Shown piece after piece: positions 14,191-23,602 of a stretch of 64,000 nucleotides of DNA. The notes under the pieces were generated by a model that saw only the letters and a program-made list of their open reading frames with translations, made no database searches and was not told the origin of the DNA. A program made the position numbers and the translations under genes. Source of the DNA: JAXLWB01 sp046328715 (GTDB lineage Bacteria; Chloroflexota; Anaerolineae; Caldilineales; Caldilineaceae); NCBI GenBank assembly GCA_046328715.1, contig JAXLWB010000025.1, positions 62,001 to 126,000 on the forward strand. The letters run 5' to 3'. How positions within the stretch are numbered: position 1 is the first letter of the stretch; each line of letters starts with the position of its first letter.

Positions 14191-16614
14191 TTAGCGAACG
14201 ACGAGTGGCAAGTAACCACGGAACGAGCTTCCACTTGAACCAAACATGCCAAAGACGGTCAAATGGGTCACCGTAAAGGTGATGCGATTGTTGTCGAGAT
14301 CGCGTTCCACAATTGTGATTCCATCGGTTTGCCACTGATTGGTCTTGGGATCAAAGTAGCGAACCGTCAACGTTGCCTCATCGAGGCCGGCTACATCGCT
14401 GTCATTGTAGCTCAGCGTGATCGTGACTGGCTGCTGGAAGGTAAAGTTTTCAAGCAACGTATTGTCGTGGAAGGCATCCAGATCGAAGATCTGATTGCCA
14501 AACTGGAAGCCACTCGGCGGGTCAGATGGTAAAGTGCCGAGATCAGTGTAGGCCAAGGTGATCGTCTCGCTGACAGCACCTGTTGGCAATTGGACTGCAA
14601 TCACTGCGCCCTCTGTATCCGTGTAGGTAAGAGTTGTTGGTTGATCGGTAGATACAACCACAGTTGCACGAGGCGTGGGGGTAACGGTCACTGTTGCCGT
14701 TGCCGTGCCAGTTGGGGTTGGCGTATGCGTTGCGGTCGGTGTGTCGCTCGCCGTAGGTGTGACACTCGCTGTGGCCGACTGTGTTGCGGTGACAGTTGGC
14801 AAGGTTGTCTCAGTTGGCAAAATTGTGCTTGTCGCTAACACAGTCGGGGTCGCAGTGATCGTAGGTGTATCGGACGCAGTAGCGGTGACAGTTGCCTGGG
14901 CAGTACTGGTTGCGGTAGCGACACTCGTCGTCGTTGGCGAGGGCGTCCCTGTTTCTGTCGCCGTTGCTGCAGGTGTATTGGTGGCAGTCGATGTAGGGCT
15001 CGCCGTTATCGTTGGTACAACAGGTTGCGTTGGCGTAACCGTTGCAATCGCCGTGTCGGTCGGGGCGGAGGTTGCCGTCGCCGTCAGCATGAGCGTGGGC
15101 GTCGCGGTTGCCGACGGCTCAGACGTGGCGCTTGCAGTCGGAGTGATGCTTGGCGTGTTCGTCGGAATGGCCGTATCTGTCGCCGTCAGCGAAGCGGTTG
15201 GCGTACCCGTTGGGACAGCGGTGCTGGTCGCAGTGGGCGTCGTTGACGGAACCGGAGTGTCAGTGACCGTGGCCGTCGATGTCGCCGATGGTATAGATGT
15301 GTTACTTGGTGTTGCCGTCGGGACAGTTGTATTGGTTGCAGTCACAGTTGGCGTAGACGTTGATGTGCTCGTCGCAGTGGGTGTGGCTGATGGAATAGAC
15401 GTGTTCGTCGCTGTGCTGCTCGGTGTGGACGTGGGCGTTGGAGTACCTGTAGCTGTCGGGGTAACCGATGGAACGGGTGTACCCGTTGCTGTCGGCGTGG
15501 GGGTGCCGATGGGTACAGGCACAAATGCAACGCCGCGAAACGCTGTACTAATCGAAGCGCTCGCTAACAGTGTGGGTGTCCCCGTAAAGATACCGTTGTA
15601 CCCAGTTGAATCGGTCATGGCCACCAGTTCACCACCGCCAGTCGATCCCGTGCCGCCTTTACGCGTGGCATAGAGGGTCACTGTGGTGCCGGAGACAGCG
15701 CCGGTTAGCCCGCGATAATCATCGGTTGTGGCGCCAATGATGCCGTTGGATGACCAGTTGCCACTCACCAAGGAGAATTTTTGTAGTGCAGCAACATCGT
15801 CGTCGGCGACATAAAGGGTATCAAATCCTGCTACGTTTGCATCCAAATCGGCAAAGAAGAAACTGTAGGCGCTCGGGTTTGTGACATCAGTCAGCCCAGG
15901 CAAACGAGAAACTGTCTGTCCGCTTGTGGTCGGTAGACCTGTACCTACGGTGTTCACCCCTTTGTTGGTGTCAGTACCCGTGCTTGATGATAGATAGAGT
16001 TGCCCCGAAAAGATATTCAACTGACGACTATTGAGAGCAGAAATCGAAGTCGAAGTGACCGCACCTAAGGTCGTTATACGAACACCAGTACCACCAGTCA
16101 CCCAAATCGTAGTACCATCGGTACTGACTGCACTGCGTGGGCTATTGGCGGATGCGAAGTCAGTCAAAGCAGTAGACGTGTCGATATTTCCATTCGCATC
16201 AACACGACCAATCACACGAGGAACTGAGCTAGCTGTACTCGTTAAGAGCGACGAAGCATAGGGAATGCTTGTAGCGTAACCGGTCAGCAACAAATATTGT
16301 CCATCTGCGGAGCGGGTCAAGAAACCTTCAGAGCCAGCAGTGCCACTGGCAATCAGTTGTTTCTGGGCACCGTTCGCCGTTGTGGGCAAGGCGATCGATT
16401 GTATCAACGTCCCACTTGGTGTGTACTCGTCAAGATAGACTGGATTGCCAGTATTGACGAGACTGCCGGTACCCGAACCGACGCGGTAGATGACAAGATT
16501 ACCGGGTGTAAAGGCTGCGGCGTGAGCGGTCGAGGCAAACATAAGCGAAATCATGGTCAGCGCCATCGCAGCCAGTGCAGTGTACCCGTAATCGATGATT
16601 CGATAACGCTTCAT
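14191..16614 (-). CDS. Secreted surface protein with Thr/Pro-rich linker and LPLVVR tail
   Basis: An 807-residue protein. Residues about 12-33 form a signal peptide ending AHA-A. Residues about 34-360 look like a propeller or adhesion-type domain of unknown family (for example FDTLYVADDDVAALQKFSL). A low-complexity stretch of about 290 residues is built from TPT, TAT and SAT units, a flexible and possibly glycosylated stalk. A C-terminal beta domain (LTYTDTEGAVIAVQLPTG...LDEATLTVRYFDPKTNQW...HLTVFGMFG) resembles the last domain of the CotH-type protein ending at 54612. The protein ends RGYLPLVVR. The same tail style ends two other secreted proteins here, so attachment or export by a shared route is inferred. 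Monocistronic, followed by a hairpin. Confidence 0.82.
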   Translation of the reverse strand: MKRYRIIDYGYTALAAMALTMISLMFASTAHAAAFTPGNLVIYRVGSGTGSLVNTGNPVYLDEYTPSGTLIQSIALPTTANGAQKQLIASGTAGSEGFLTRSADGQYLLLTGYATSIPYASSLLTSTASSVPRVIGRVDANGNIDTSTALTDFASANSPRSAVSTDGTTIWVTGGTGVRITTLGAVTSTSISALNSRQLNIFSGQLYLSSSTGTDTNKGVNTVGTGLPTTSGQTVSRLPGLTDVTNPSAYSFFFADLDANVAGFDTLYVADDDVAALQKFSLVSGNWSSNGIIGATTDDYRGLTGAVSGTTVTLYATRKGGTGSTGGGELVAMTDSTGYNGIFTGTPTLLASASISTAFRGVAFVPVPIGTPTPTATGTPVPSVTPTATGTPTPTSTPSSTATNTSIPSATPTATSTSTSTPTVTATNTTVPTATPSNTSIPSATSTATVTDTPVPSTTPTATSTAVPTGTPTASLTATDTAIPTNTPSITPTASATSEPSATATPTLMLTATATSAPTDTAIATVTPTQPVVPTITASPTSTATNTPAATATETGTPSPTTTSVATATSTAQATVTATASDTPTITATPTVLATSTILPTETTLPTVTATQSATASVTPTASDTPTATHTPTPTGTATATVTVTPTPRATVVVSTDQPTTLTYTDTEGAVIAVQLPTGAVSETITLAYTDLGTLPSDPPSGFQFGNQIFDLDAFHDNTLLENFTFQQPVTITLSYNDSDVAGLDEATLTVRYFDPKTNQWQTDGITIVERDLDNNRITFTVTHLTVFGMFGSSGSSFRGYLPLVVR

Positions 16615-16980
16615 TACAGAACTCCTTCTGGGGGTTGAGAGATTCCTTTTGGATGAATCTCCTGGATAATAAATGAGTACCAGTATTCGATTGGATAGAG
16701 AAAACTCAAGGTTTGGAAAGCTAGATTACTATTCTAGTATAAAAGTCACCACTAACACAAATTCATAAGCCAGATTAATATCAAATTAACTAACTTTCCC
16801 AACCAATAGGCTTGGCTATGGACCCTGCCCCTCAAGTCAATCTGTCATTCCGAAGGAATCTTTGCCCACTTAACTAACAATGTTTGCGACATCATATATG
16901 GCTACGGGAAAGCAAAATTTCTCAGTCAAAACGGCTTTCATTCGAGGTGATAGGTGTCAAAGTTAAGTGATGGAAAATAA
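16615..16980. other. Intergenic region with promoter of the surface protein and a repeat fragment
   Basis: AT-rich DNA that should hold the promoter of the gene starting at 16614. At about 16841-16870 there is a short piece (CTGTCATTCCGAAGGAATCT) of a dispersed repeat whose longer relative is at 63237-63346. I see no gene here. Confidence 0.5.
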
Positions 16981-17011
16981 AAACGGGAGAGACTTTCGGT
17001 CTCTCCCGTTT
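16981..17011 (-). terminator. Rho-independent terminator of the iron-uptake operon
   Basis: Perfect 13-base-pair stem (AAACGGGAGAGAC and its complement) with a five-base loop. On the minus strand it is followed by a T-rich run (16980-16971). It lies 23 bases past the FTR1 stop. Confidence 0.85.
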
Positions 17012-17033
17012 GCTCAATGTGGAACCTCACAGG

Positions 17034-19382
17034 CTATACTTCTTGTACAACTGCCATTTTCACGTTGCGTTGTACTTTCTGTTTTTGCCCCTGCTTTTGC
17101 AGATACTCAGCCAGGAAGTAGCTACCGATCACAAAGAGACCAGCAACCAATTGCAACACTATTCCCTCCCATGAAGGATAAATGCCAAACCACAACCCCA
17201 ACCAGTAGGGCACTTCTAGCCAGCGAATGACATGGAGCGGTAGCCAACCGACCACCTGCATAATATGGACCGTATTGCCCACCATCGTCAAGAGCACTAC
17301 ACCAATAAAGACACCTGTAACGATCAGCATCTTCTTGTAGGGCATACGGACTTGAAGGCGGAAGAGCACCAGACCAATGGCTAAGGTTGCCGCTAGCCCC
17401 ACCAAGGTGCCGGCTACGACGACCCATGTACCGGCTTCCAGCACCAAAGCTTGCAGGAAGAGCACAGTTTCAAAACCTTCGCGATAGACGCTGGTAAAGC
17501 CCAACATCGCCAGGCCAAGCCATTGACTCACCCCAGCACTGAGGATGCCACGCTTGCGACTGTGCAGGTTGGCCATGTGATCGGTCCAATAACTCTGGTG
17601 AAAGAACCAGTTTGTGATCAAGAGCAACACGGCAATCGCAATCAGCGAAACAACTGCCTCCAGCTTTTCGCCATAGCGCGCAAGCGACGTGAGCAGACTC
17701 TGTGCCAACAACCAGGTCAATATCGAAGCTAAGACAGCACCGATCACACCCCACCACATCGGTTTGCGTAAAGTGCGGCTGGTCGCCGCCTTCATACTGC
17801 CCATCAAAGATGCCAGGATCAGCACCGCCTCCAACCCTTCGCGGAAGACAATGATGGCGGCGTTGGTGGCAATCGCTGTCGGCGAGTTTGTGCCCTCGAT
17901 GGCTTGCTGTGCATCATGTAGCAACCGTTCGAGCGTTTTGCGGCTGGCCTTGATCGTGGTCAACGGGGCCTGAGCCTTGATCAAATAGGCCAGACCTTTG
18001 ACCTCACCTTGTCCGTACCAGAAAGCTTCCTCAATCGGGGTCTTGTAACGTGCAGCAAAGGCCTGAATTCTTGCTTCTGGTCCGCTTTCGAGCAGGGCAT
18101 AACTTTCCAGTCTGGCCGATTCGGCTAGCTCATAATTGCCGCTGGCGACAGCCGCTTCCATCGTGTTAAGCGCGGTGCGAATGACATCGAAGTCGGCGTT
18201 ACTGTCGTGCTCAAGCCACTCTACAGGCATGATCGTCTGCAACTGTTGGCTAAGCTCTTGGACCTGCGCCTGAATCACTTCGGATTCGGCCACCGCACTG
18301 TGCGTGAGCGCAGCTTCTACCTGGAGGCCAAGCGTCGTAAGACGTTGCAGGCTCTGCCCAGCCTCAACAGGGTTGCTTTCGCTCAACAACGGGTAAAGAT
18401 CATCAAATGCAGCGCGCGCGCCCTCAAAAAAGGTACTTGCCTCGCGCAGTTCCAGATCACTTTTCACTGCACCATTGGCTACGCCTCGATTGTATTCAAC
18501 CGAAACCAATTTGAGAAAGCGCAGCAATTGACCAGCTCGCCGCACCTGATCATTGGCGCTGAGCGGTGCTGCCCGAAAACTGCTAAAATCAGTGATCAAG
18601 GCGCTGATCTGCTGGCTGAGAGCTGATGACTGCGAGGCGGCAGCCACCAAGGATTGGAAACGCTGCGTCATTTCAGCGGCGGATTGTTCGCCCTTTTGCC
18701 CACGATAGGCAGGCGTCAGAATAGCAAAGTAACCTTGGGCCAAGCCAAGTAGCTCGGCACGGCGCACATTGAAACTTTTCCCCTCCGCCTCGATTGCCTC
18801 GCGCAGTGCGTCGATCATGCGAGCCTGATAGGTATCAAAAAGATCGGAGCGAACTGCAAGACGCGCCTCTTCAACGCCAGCGCGGCCATTTACAAGTCGG
18901 TTGATGGTAATGGTGGCATCCGCAGTGGGGCGCGAAGAGCGTGTGGCATGACGAAACTCTCGGATCGCCAGCCATTGTTGGGCTTCCTTGGCATTGCCGT
19001 CCACCAGATTTGCATCCACCGCCAACACGCCGACATGAAGTAAAGAGGTCCACAATTGGCTACGCAATCGCGCAAATGTGACTGCATCACCCTTCGCCAG
19101 GGCGTCACTTGCTTGCGCAAAATCGGCCAGAATGGCAGTGTGAATCTCCGGACTGAATTGGGTAATCGGGGCAGAAAGATCTTCGAGGTAAAGGTTATTG
19201 GCTTCGCCTAAGGAGGAACGAGCAGAAGTGGGGTCATCGGTTAATGTTAACTGAGCAGTACTCAGCAACGTGCGAATCGATTCGGCACTCGCTCCCAGCG
19301 ATTCAGAGGCTCCATAAACAATCTTCGGCAAAAGCATCAACAGACAAAGCAGAACGATAAATATGGATGAGTTTCGGTTCAA
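17034..19382 (-). CDS. FTR1-family iron permease with long extracytoplasmic N-terminal domain
   Basis: A 782-residue protein. The likely start is a TTG at 19382, because the signal peptide (LNRNSSIFIVLLCLLMLLPKIVYG) begins there and no ATG precedes it in frame. Residues about 26-500 form a largely helical extracytoplasmic domain. The C-terminal part is the permease, with two copies of the iron-transport motif REGLEAVLILASL (about 512) and REGFETVLFLQAL (about 632) and roughly seven membrane helices. In EfeU/Ftr1 systems the Glu residues of REGLE carry iron across the membrane. The EfeO-like lipoprotein gene lies 18 bases upstream, and a terminator follows. The operon is a probable ferrous/ferric iron importer; no peroxidase EfeB is present nearby. 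Confidence 0.9.
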   Translation of the reverse strand: MNRNSSIFIVLLCLLMLLPKIVYGASESLGASAESIRTLLSTAQLTLTDDPTSARSSLGEANNLYLEDLSAPITQFSPEIHTAILADFAQASDALAKGDAVTFARLRSQLWTSLLHVGVLAVDANLVDGNAKEAQQWLAIREFRHATRSSRPTADATITINRLVNGRAGVEEARLAVRSDLFDTYQARMIDALREAIEAEGKSFNVRRAELLGLAQGYFAILTPAYRGQKGEQSAAEMTQRFQSLVAAASQSSALSQQISALITDFSSFRAAPLSANDQVRRAGQLLRFLKLVSVEYNRGVANGAVKSDLELREASTFFEGARAAFDDLYPLLSESNPVEAGQSLQRLTTLGLQVEAALTHSAVAESEVIQAQVQELSQQLQTIMPVEWLEHDSNADFDVIRTALNTMEAAVASGNYELAESARLESYALLESGPEARIQAFAARYKTPIEEAFWYGQGEVKGLAYLIKAQAPLTTIKASRKTLERLLHDAQQAIEGTNSPTAIATNAAIIVFREGLEAVLILASLMGSMKAATSRTLRKPMWWGVIGAVLASILTWLLAQSLLTSLARYGEKLEAVVSLIAIAVLLLITNWFFHQSYWTDHMANLHSRKRGILSAGVSQWLGLAMLGFTSVYREGFETVLFLQALVLEAGTWVVVAGTLVGLAATLAIGLVLFRLQVRMPYKKMLIVTGVFIGVVLLTMVGNTVHIMQVVGWLPLHVIRWLEVPYWLGLWFGIYPSWEGIVLQLVAGLFVIGSYFLAEYLQKQGQKQKVQRNVKMAVVQEV

Positions 19383-19400
19383 AGCAAAAGATCCTATCTG

Positions 19401-20492
19401 TTACAATTCAATCCCCAACAATCCCGCCATCTGACTGATCTGCCCAGTAATGGTGCTGGCGCGGTTTTGCGCCTCCGCCCCCAATAGATCGGCCTCTTCG
19501 GCAGTAAACTTTTTGCCTGATTGTTCCTGTTGATAAACCTGCTCAACAAATTCGCGCAACGCCGTGAGTTCACTAGCGATCTGCATACCTTGTGCATGAT
19601 CCACTGCGGTCGTCAAAGGTTGCACGTTGTGATAAATGACCTGTAAACCACCCAGAATGTCTTGCATGTCTGCCAGGCGTGAGATCGCTACAAAATCACG
19701 CTGCGCCGAAGCTGCACCGGCCACAAAGCGTGAATCACGCCAGGAGGCAAAGTATTCATTCATGGTCGGTACCATGGTCACCAGGGCGGCAAAGGCTTCA
19801 CTCGTGGTCGGCGTCCAGCTTTCGGCGCTTGACTGCAACTGATTGGCATATTGGTTGAGTGCCTCAGCCGCAGCTTTGAGCAAGTGGGCATCTGGCAAGG
19901 CTTCGCCAAACTCGGAGCGTCCGTTGCCATTAAAATCGGCCACCACGTTTTTTACAGTGTAATCGGCGAAGGTACCCCACAAGGCACTCTCAGTGACTCC
20001 AAAGAGATTGCCCGGTTTAGGAAAGACCCGTCCATCGGCGAGCGTCAAGTCAAAGGGAACGGCGTTATCAGGGTCGTCGGCGACACTGGTCCCAGCATCC
20101 AAGATCAGATCAAACTGCGCCAGTTCCGGCGTCCCAGCAACGATGCCTTCCATTTTTTCATAGAGTGGACTGGCCTCGACCCAAGCAGAGCGAGCACTCT
20201 CGATCTGTTGGATCAGTTGCGAGGGTTGTTCTGCCCAAAGCTTGGCGTAATCAAATTCGGCCCTCTTCGCCGTAGCATAGTACTGATTGGAAAGCGCTTC
20301 GAGCTTGGCAGATGACTGAGCTAAGGCAGCAGTCTGATCGAGCAGGAAGCTCTTGATCCCGCTGAGATCGACCGCAGGTGCTTGAGCAACCTGGGCTGGT
20401 TGGGGTTGGGGAGCGCGTGTAGGCGCGCTACAAGCAGTAAATGCCGTCAAATGAAGCAGCAAAACGGCGCGAAAAAGAGTACCCCTCATCAT
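19401..20492 (-). CDS. EfeO/imelysin-like iron-uptake lipoprotein
   Basis: A 363-residue lipoprotein (lipobox TACS near residue 20, then a Pro/Gln-rich tether). The body is helical, with WVEASPLYEKMEGIVAGTPELAQFD, a block FDLTLADGRVFPKPGNLFG, and repeated helices around LLKAAAEALNQYANQL, as in EfeO/imelysin-type periplasmic iron-binding partners of FTR1 permeases. The role is inferred to be capturing iron and passing it to the permease encoded 18 bases downstream. Its ATG overlaps the stop of a 37-residue membrane peptide by four bases (ATGA), so the three genes are translationally linked. Confidence 0.8.
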   Translation of the reverse strand: MMRGTLFRAVLLLHLTAFTACSAPTRAPQPQPAQVAQAPAVDLSGIKSFLLDQTAALAQSSAKLEALSNQYYATAKRAEFDYAKLWAEQPSQLIQQIESARSAWVEASPLYEKMEGIVAGTPELAQFDLILDAGTSVADDPDNAVPFDLTLADGRVFPKPGNLFGVTESALWGTFADYTVKNVVADFNGNGRSEFGEALPDAHLLKAAAEALNQYANQLQSSAESWTPTTSEAFAALVTMVPTMNEYFASWRDSRFVAGAASAQRDFVAISRLADMQDILGGLQVIYHNVQPLTTAVDHAQGMQIASELTALREFVEQVYQQEQSGKKFTAEEADLLGAEAQNRASTITGQISQMAGLLGIEL

Positions 20493-20602
20493 TTACTCCC
20501 GATGCTATCCTCATCACAGCCGCGCTCTACTTTTGCCATGATATAAAGTGAATAGGCGAATAACATCACTGCTGCACTCATTTCGAAGACATGGATGATC
20601 AT
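20489..20602 (-). CDS. 37-residue single-pass membrane peptide, first gene of the iron operon
   Basis: The ATG at 20602 has GGGAG seven bases upstream; the stop overlaps the next start as ATGA. The peptide has one hydrophobic helix (about residues 8-23, MSAAVMLFAYSLYIMAK) and a charged tail with one Cys. No family is recognised. Tight coupling to the EfeO-like and FTR1 genes suggests an accessory or assembly subunit of the iron transporter. Confidence 0.6.
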   Translation of the reverse strand: MIIHVFEMSAAVMLFAYSLYIMAKVERGCDEDSIGSK

Positions 20603-20926
20603 TGTTCTCTCCCAGACAGTCGGTTGTTCGTCAATATTGCCGTTAGTGTCCTGCTTTGCACATGGCAAGTCTCTATCGATCACGAGTTATATGGTTTGAT
20701 CTCGTGAATCAATGTGCTTGCGACTGAAGCAGTTTGGTTCAACGGCAGGCAAATTATCGGTTGTGCTACCGTATCATGAAAATGCGCCGATTTCAATAGC
20801 TTTTACTTGCGAAATTCTGGTTGGGGCAAGCGGTCGAGGTAAAGTGATTCAATAACCCGCATTAACTGTTCAATTAAGTGAGGTTAATTGGAGGTGGCAA
20901 CAATCAAAAAAGATTATGCTCAAGTG
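20603..20926. other. Intergenic region upstream of the iron operon
   Basis: It should contain the iron operon promoter. An inverted pair CACGAG/CTCGTG flanks an AT-rich core around 20680-20706 and could be an operator. I do not see a recognisable Fur box or a gene. Confidence 0.35.
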
Positions 20927-20967
20927 GACCAAGGCGTGCAAACTATCAAATCGTACTCACTTGGTCC
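20927..20967 (-). terminator. Possible terminator overlapping the end of the membrane-anchored propeller gene
   Basis: GGACCAAG and its complement (20960-20967 and 20927-20934) pair across a 25-base loop. One arm lies in the last codons of the gene. A run of six T on the minus strand follows about 16 bases later. Confidence 0.4.
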
Positions 20968-22033
20968 TTACAACTGCAGGTGACTTAGTACCAAAGACAA
21001 AACGCTCCGGTGTCCCCTCACCATCAGCACGCACCCGCATGATATGCATCGTAGGCGGCGAGTTCGCATTGATTGCACCGTAGAGCAACGTCTGATTATC
21101 GAGCCATTCGGCCTGGTCATCCACATTGTCGGTAACCACGACCTCGGTTTCGGTAAAGGTGGTCAGATCGAGCACGGCCAGGTGCCAAGTCGCTCGGGCA
21201 ACCAGCTTTTTAAAGGCAACTCGTGTTTCATCTGGCGAAAGCGAGGGACATTCAACGCCAGAGTGAAGGATGGTTACCGAGCGTTTGGCAATGTCGCCTT
21301 TGACAAGGTACGCCGTCTTGTTGAAACGCAAAGTCGCATAGAAAGTATTGCTCTGCTGCGAAAAGGTGACGCCCCAGAAGTTGAAATCGGGATAGTCAAT
21401 CACTTTGTCATCTTGAAAAACGGTAAAGTCTTCTAGATTGGCGAGTGGCAAACCGGTTGTGGTGTCGAGGATAAAGGTGGCAGTCGAAAATTGCTCGTCC
21501 GCATAGGAGTGACCAAAGACAAAGACCGTAAAGGCAGCATAACGACCATTAGGTGCAACCCGCGCACGACTGGGAATGCCATCAGTTTTGAAGTGAAACG
21601 TGGGGCGAAAGTCGCCATCAAATAAAATCGCCTCAGTATATGCTGAGACAGCTTCAACAATTCGTTGAAGACAGATACCAGTTTGGGCTGCAAAGTAAAC
21701 TCGTTCGCAGTGCAGGCCGCTCATCCACGCAACCTGGTCTGGCGCAGCTACGGTCGATACCTGCACCTTGCCGATATCGGCACCATCACGCAGGTTGAGG
21801 CTAACTAAGAAAGGCTCGTCGGGTAAGTGAACGTTAGCATTGCTGGCTGTAAGAGGACTATTGAGAGGTGAGGTCGCCACACCGTTTTCCGCAACAGGAG
21901 CCACGACCTGGGTTGTGCCGTTCTGAGTCCGTCGTGCGGAGAGGAAGACATAGCCGAGCGCAATGACCAAACAGAGCAGAACAAATGCTGCAAAAAGTAA
22001 CGGTTTCTGTTTGCCATCAGGCGTGCTCGACAC
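20957..22033 (-). CDS. Membrane-anchored TolB-like propeller protein
   Basis: A 358-residue protein with a GTG start at 22033 (AAGGGG nine bases upstream). One transmembrane helix (about residues 12-32) is followed by a Ser/Thr/Asn-rich linker and a TolB-like beta-propeller (for example SRARVAPNGRYAAFTVFVFG, CPSLSPDETRVAFKKL, DDQAEWLDNQTLLYGAIN). It is predicted to sit outside the membrane, anchored by its N-terminus. The start lies inside the 3' end of the MFS transporter gene (17-base overlap), so the two are co-translated and may function together. Ligand unknown. Confidence 0.75.
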   Translation of the reverse strand: MSSTPDGKQKPLLFAAFVLLCLVIALGYVFLSARRTQNGTTQVVAPVAENGVATSPLNSPLTASNANVHLPDEPFLVSLNLRDGADIGKVQVSTVAAPDQVAWMSGLHCERVYFAAQTGICLQRIVEAVSAYTEAILFDGDFRPTFHFKTDGIPSRARVAPNGRYAAFTVFVFGHSYADEQFSTATFILDTTTGLPLANLEDFTVFQDDKVIDYPDFNFWGVTFSQQSNTFYATLRFNKTAYLVKGDIAKRSVTILHSGVECPSLSPDETRVAFKKLVARATWHLAVLDLTTFTETEVVVTDNVDDQAEWLDNQTLLYGAINANSPPTMHIMRVRADGEGTPERFVFGTKSPAVVRTK

Positions 22034-23378
22034 GAGAGTTACCCCTTTGATCTACGTCAGAAATCATTAAAGTCGCAATCATTATCGTGGCGAGCAACGA
22101 CAAACCAAAAATCATCAGTGCCCGATCTGCGCCAAACTGATTCCACAACGTACCGTAAAGCACCGAGGCAACCAAGCGAGCGAGTCCTGTTCCAGTAGTG
22201 AGCAGCGATAATCCCGTAGCGCGCAGATGAGCGGGCAAGTGGCGACTCGCCAACGCCATCAGCACCCCATCCGTCGCTGCATAGTAGAGCGCCAATAAGA
22301 GCAATACCAAGCCTGACGTCACATAATTCTGCCAAGGCAGTAATATTACGCCATAGGCCACCGCTAACAGACCGTATCCTGCCAAGAACACGACCTTGGA
22401 GCCAATAACATCAGCCATCCGCCCCAGTGGAATGGCGAGTAGCATGTAGAGCAGAGCCGTGGCAACAAAGAACAGTGGAAAGAAGCCGGTGCTCAGCCCC
22501 AGGCTTCGCTGCAAATTGAGGTAGAGTAAACCGTCACTCACTGTCACCAGCGAGAACAGGCCGCCAATCACGATCAGAGCGCGAAATGGACCGTTGGCGA
22601 GCAGTCCCAAGGCAGTGCGCAAGGAGACCTTGCCACTCTGCGTGTTGCCAGTTCCACAGGTGCAACCAGGATGGCGCAACTTGCAGATGCCATCCTGCTT
22701 TACCTCTGGGGCTGGCTGAGCCACAAGAGGAGTGCGCCGCATTGGGTTCTCGACAAAGAGTGCAATCACGGCCACGCCGATCAGGGCAATGCAGAGACTG
22801 ACCACAAAGACAGCATCGTACGCTCCGGGGGCAAGGGTGAGGATCGCTACCGCCAGTAAAGGCCCCAACATCGCTCCTGCCGTATCCATCGCCCGATGTA
22901 CACCAAAGGCAGTCCCCAATTCTTCAGTGCGGCTGGCATCGGCAATCATAGCGTCACGCGGGGCGGTGCGGATGCCTTTGCCGATGCGGTCCAAAATGAC
23001 CACGCTAGAGATGCCGAACCAACTACTGCCCAGTACCAAAAATCCTAGCTTGGAGAGTGCTGAAAAGAGATAGCCAGCCGATGCGATCTCCTTTGGGCGG
23101 CGCAGGCGGTCAGAAAGGATGCCGCTGGCAAGTTTGACAAGCACAGCAGCGCCTTGATTGAGTCCATCAATAAAACCAATTTGGAAAGGAGTGAATTGGA
23201 GGGTTACTAAGAGATAAAGCGGCAACGTCGTCGTCACCATCTCCGCCGAGATATCGGTGAGAAGGCTTGTTAACCCCAAGAACAGCACCGTTGAACCTAC
23301 ATTAAGCCAGATGTGACGACTGCGCAACTGTTCGCGCTTATTTTTGAGGAGATCCCCCGAGTTTTCAACTTGGTACAT
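22017..23378 (-). CDS. MFS transporter with Cys-rich cytoplasmic loop
   Basis: A 453-residue, roughly 12-helix MFS protein. The ATG at 23378 (AAGGA upstream) is preferred. The A-type motif is degenerate (SGILSDRLRRPKE), with DRIGKGIRTAPRDAMIAD after helix 4, which is typical of a DHA-type family seen with metal- or drug-efflux annotations. The central loop between helices 6 and 7 is unusual, with C-x6-C-x-C spacing (CKLRHPGCTCGTG), which could bind a metal. The gene overlaps the downstream propeller gene by 17 bases. Substrate is not identifiable. Confidence 0.83.
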   Translation of the reverse strand: MYQVENSGDLLKNKREQLRSRHIWLNVGSTVLFLGLTSLLTDISAEMVTTTLPLYLLVTLQFTPFQIGFIDGLNQGAAVLVKLASGILSDRLRRPKEIASAGYLFSALSKLGFLVLGSSWFGISSVVILDRIGKGIRTAPRDAMIADASRTEELGTAFGVHRAMDTAGAMLGPLLAVAILTLAPGAYDAVFVVSLCIALIGVAVIALFVENPMRRTPLVAQPAPEVKQDGICKLRHPGCTCGTGNTQSGKVSLRTALGLLANGPFRALIVIGGLFSLVTVSDGLLYLNLQRSLGLSTGFFPLFFVATALLYMLLAIPLGRMADVIGSKVVFLAGYGLLAVAYGVILLPWQNYVTSGLVLLLLALYYAATDGVLMALASRHLPAHLRATGLSLLTTGTGLARLVASVLYGTLWNQFGADRALMIFGLSLLATIMIATLMISDVDQRGNSRVEHA

Positions 23379-23497
23379 CAGGTTAATCCTTGGGTCTAGA
23401 CAGCTTATCAATTCACAAAGATACAGTATACAAGTGATTTCTACCAGTAAAGCTTGCTATTTGCTGTCGGGTTAACCAACTTTACCTGAAGGGTAGC

Positions 23498-23536
23498 AAA
23501 AAAAGAAGCGCTGGCAGATCATACCAACGCTTCTTT
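23498..23536 (-). terminator. Rho-independent-like hairpin between the MFS start and the Nudix stop
   Basis: AGAAGCGCTGG (23504-23514) pairs with CCAACGCTTCT (23524-23534), with one mismatch. On the minus strand it is followed by seven T. It would end the SDR-Nudix transcript. Confidence 0.7.
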
Positions 23537-23602
23537 CTACACTTCCGTTGTATATCGCTAGAATCGCCATGAGCGATTTTTCTCTATGCCTAGCCCGCTA
23601 AA

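Noticed and set aside
14675..15673. A 332-codon plus-strand open frame rich in Val-Gly-Val
   Set aside because: It is the antisense of the Thr/Pro-rich linker of the surface protein; the periodic composition creates an open frame. No ribosome site or known motif.
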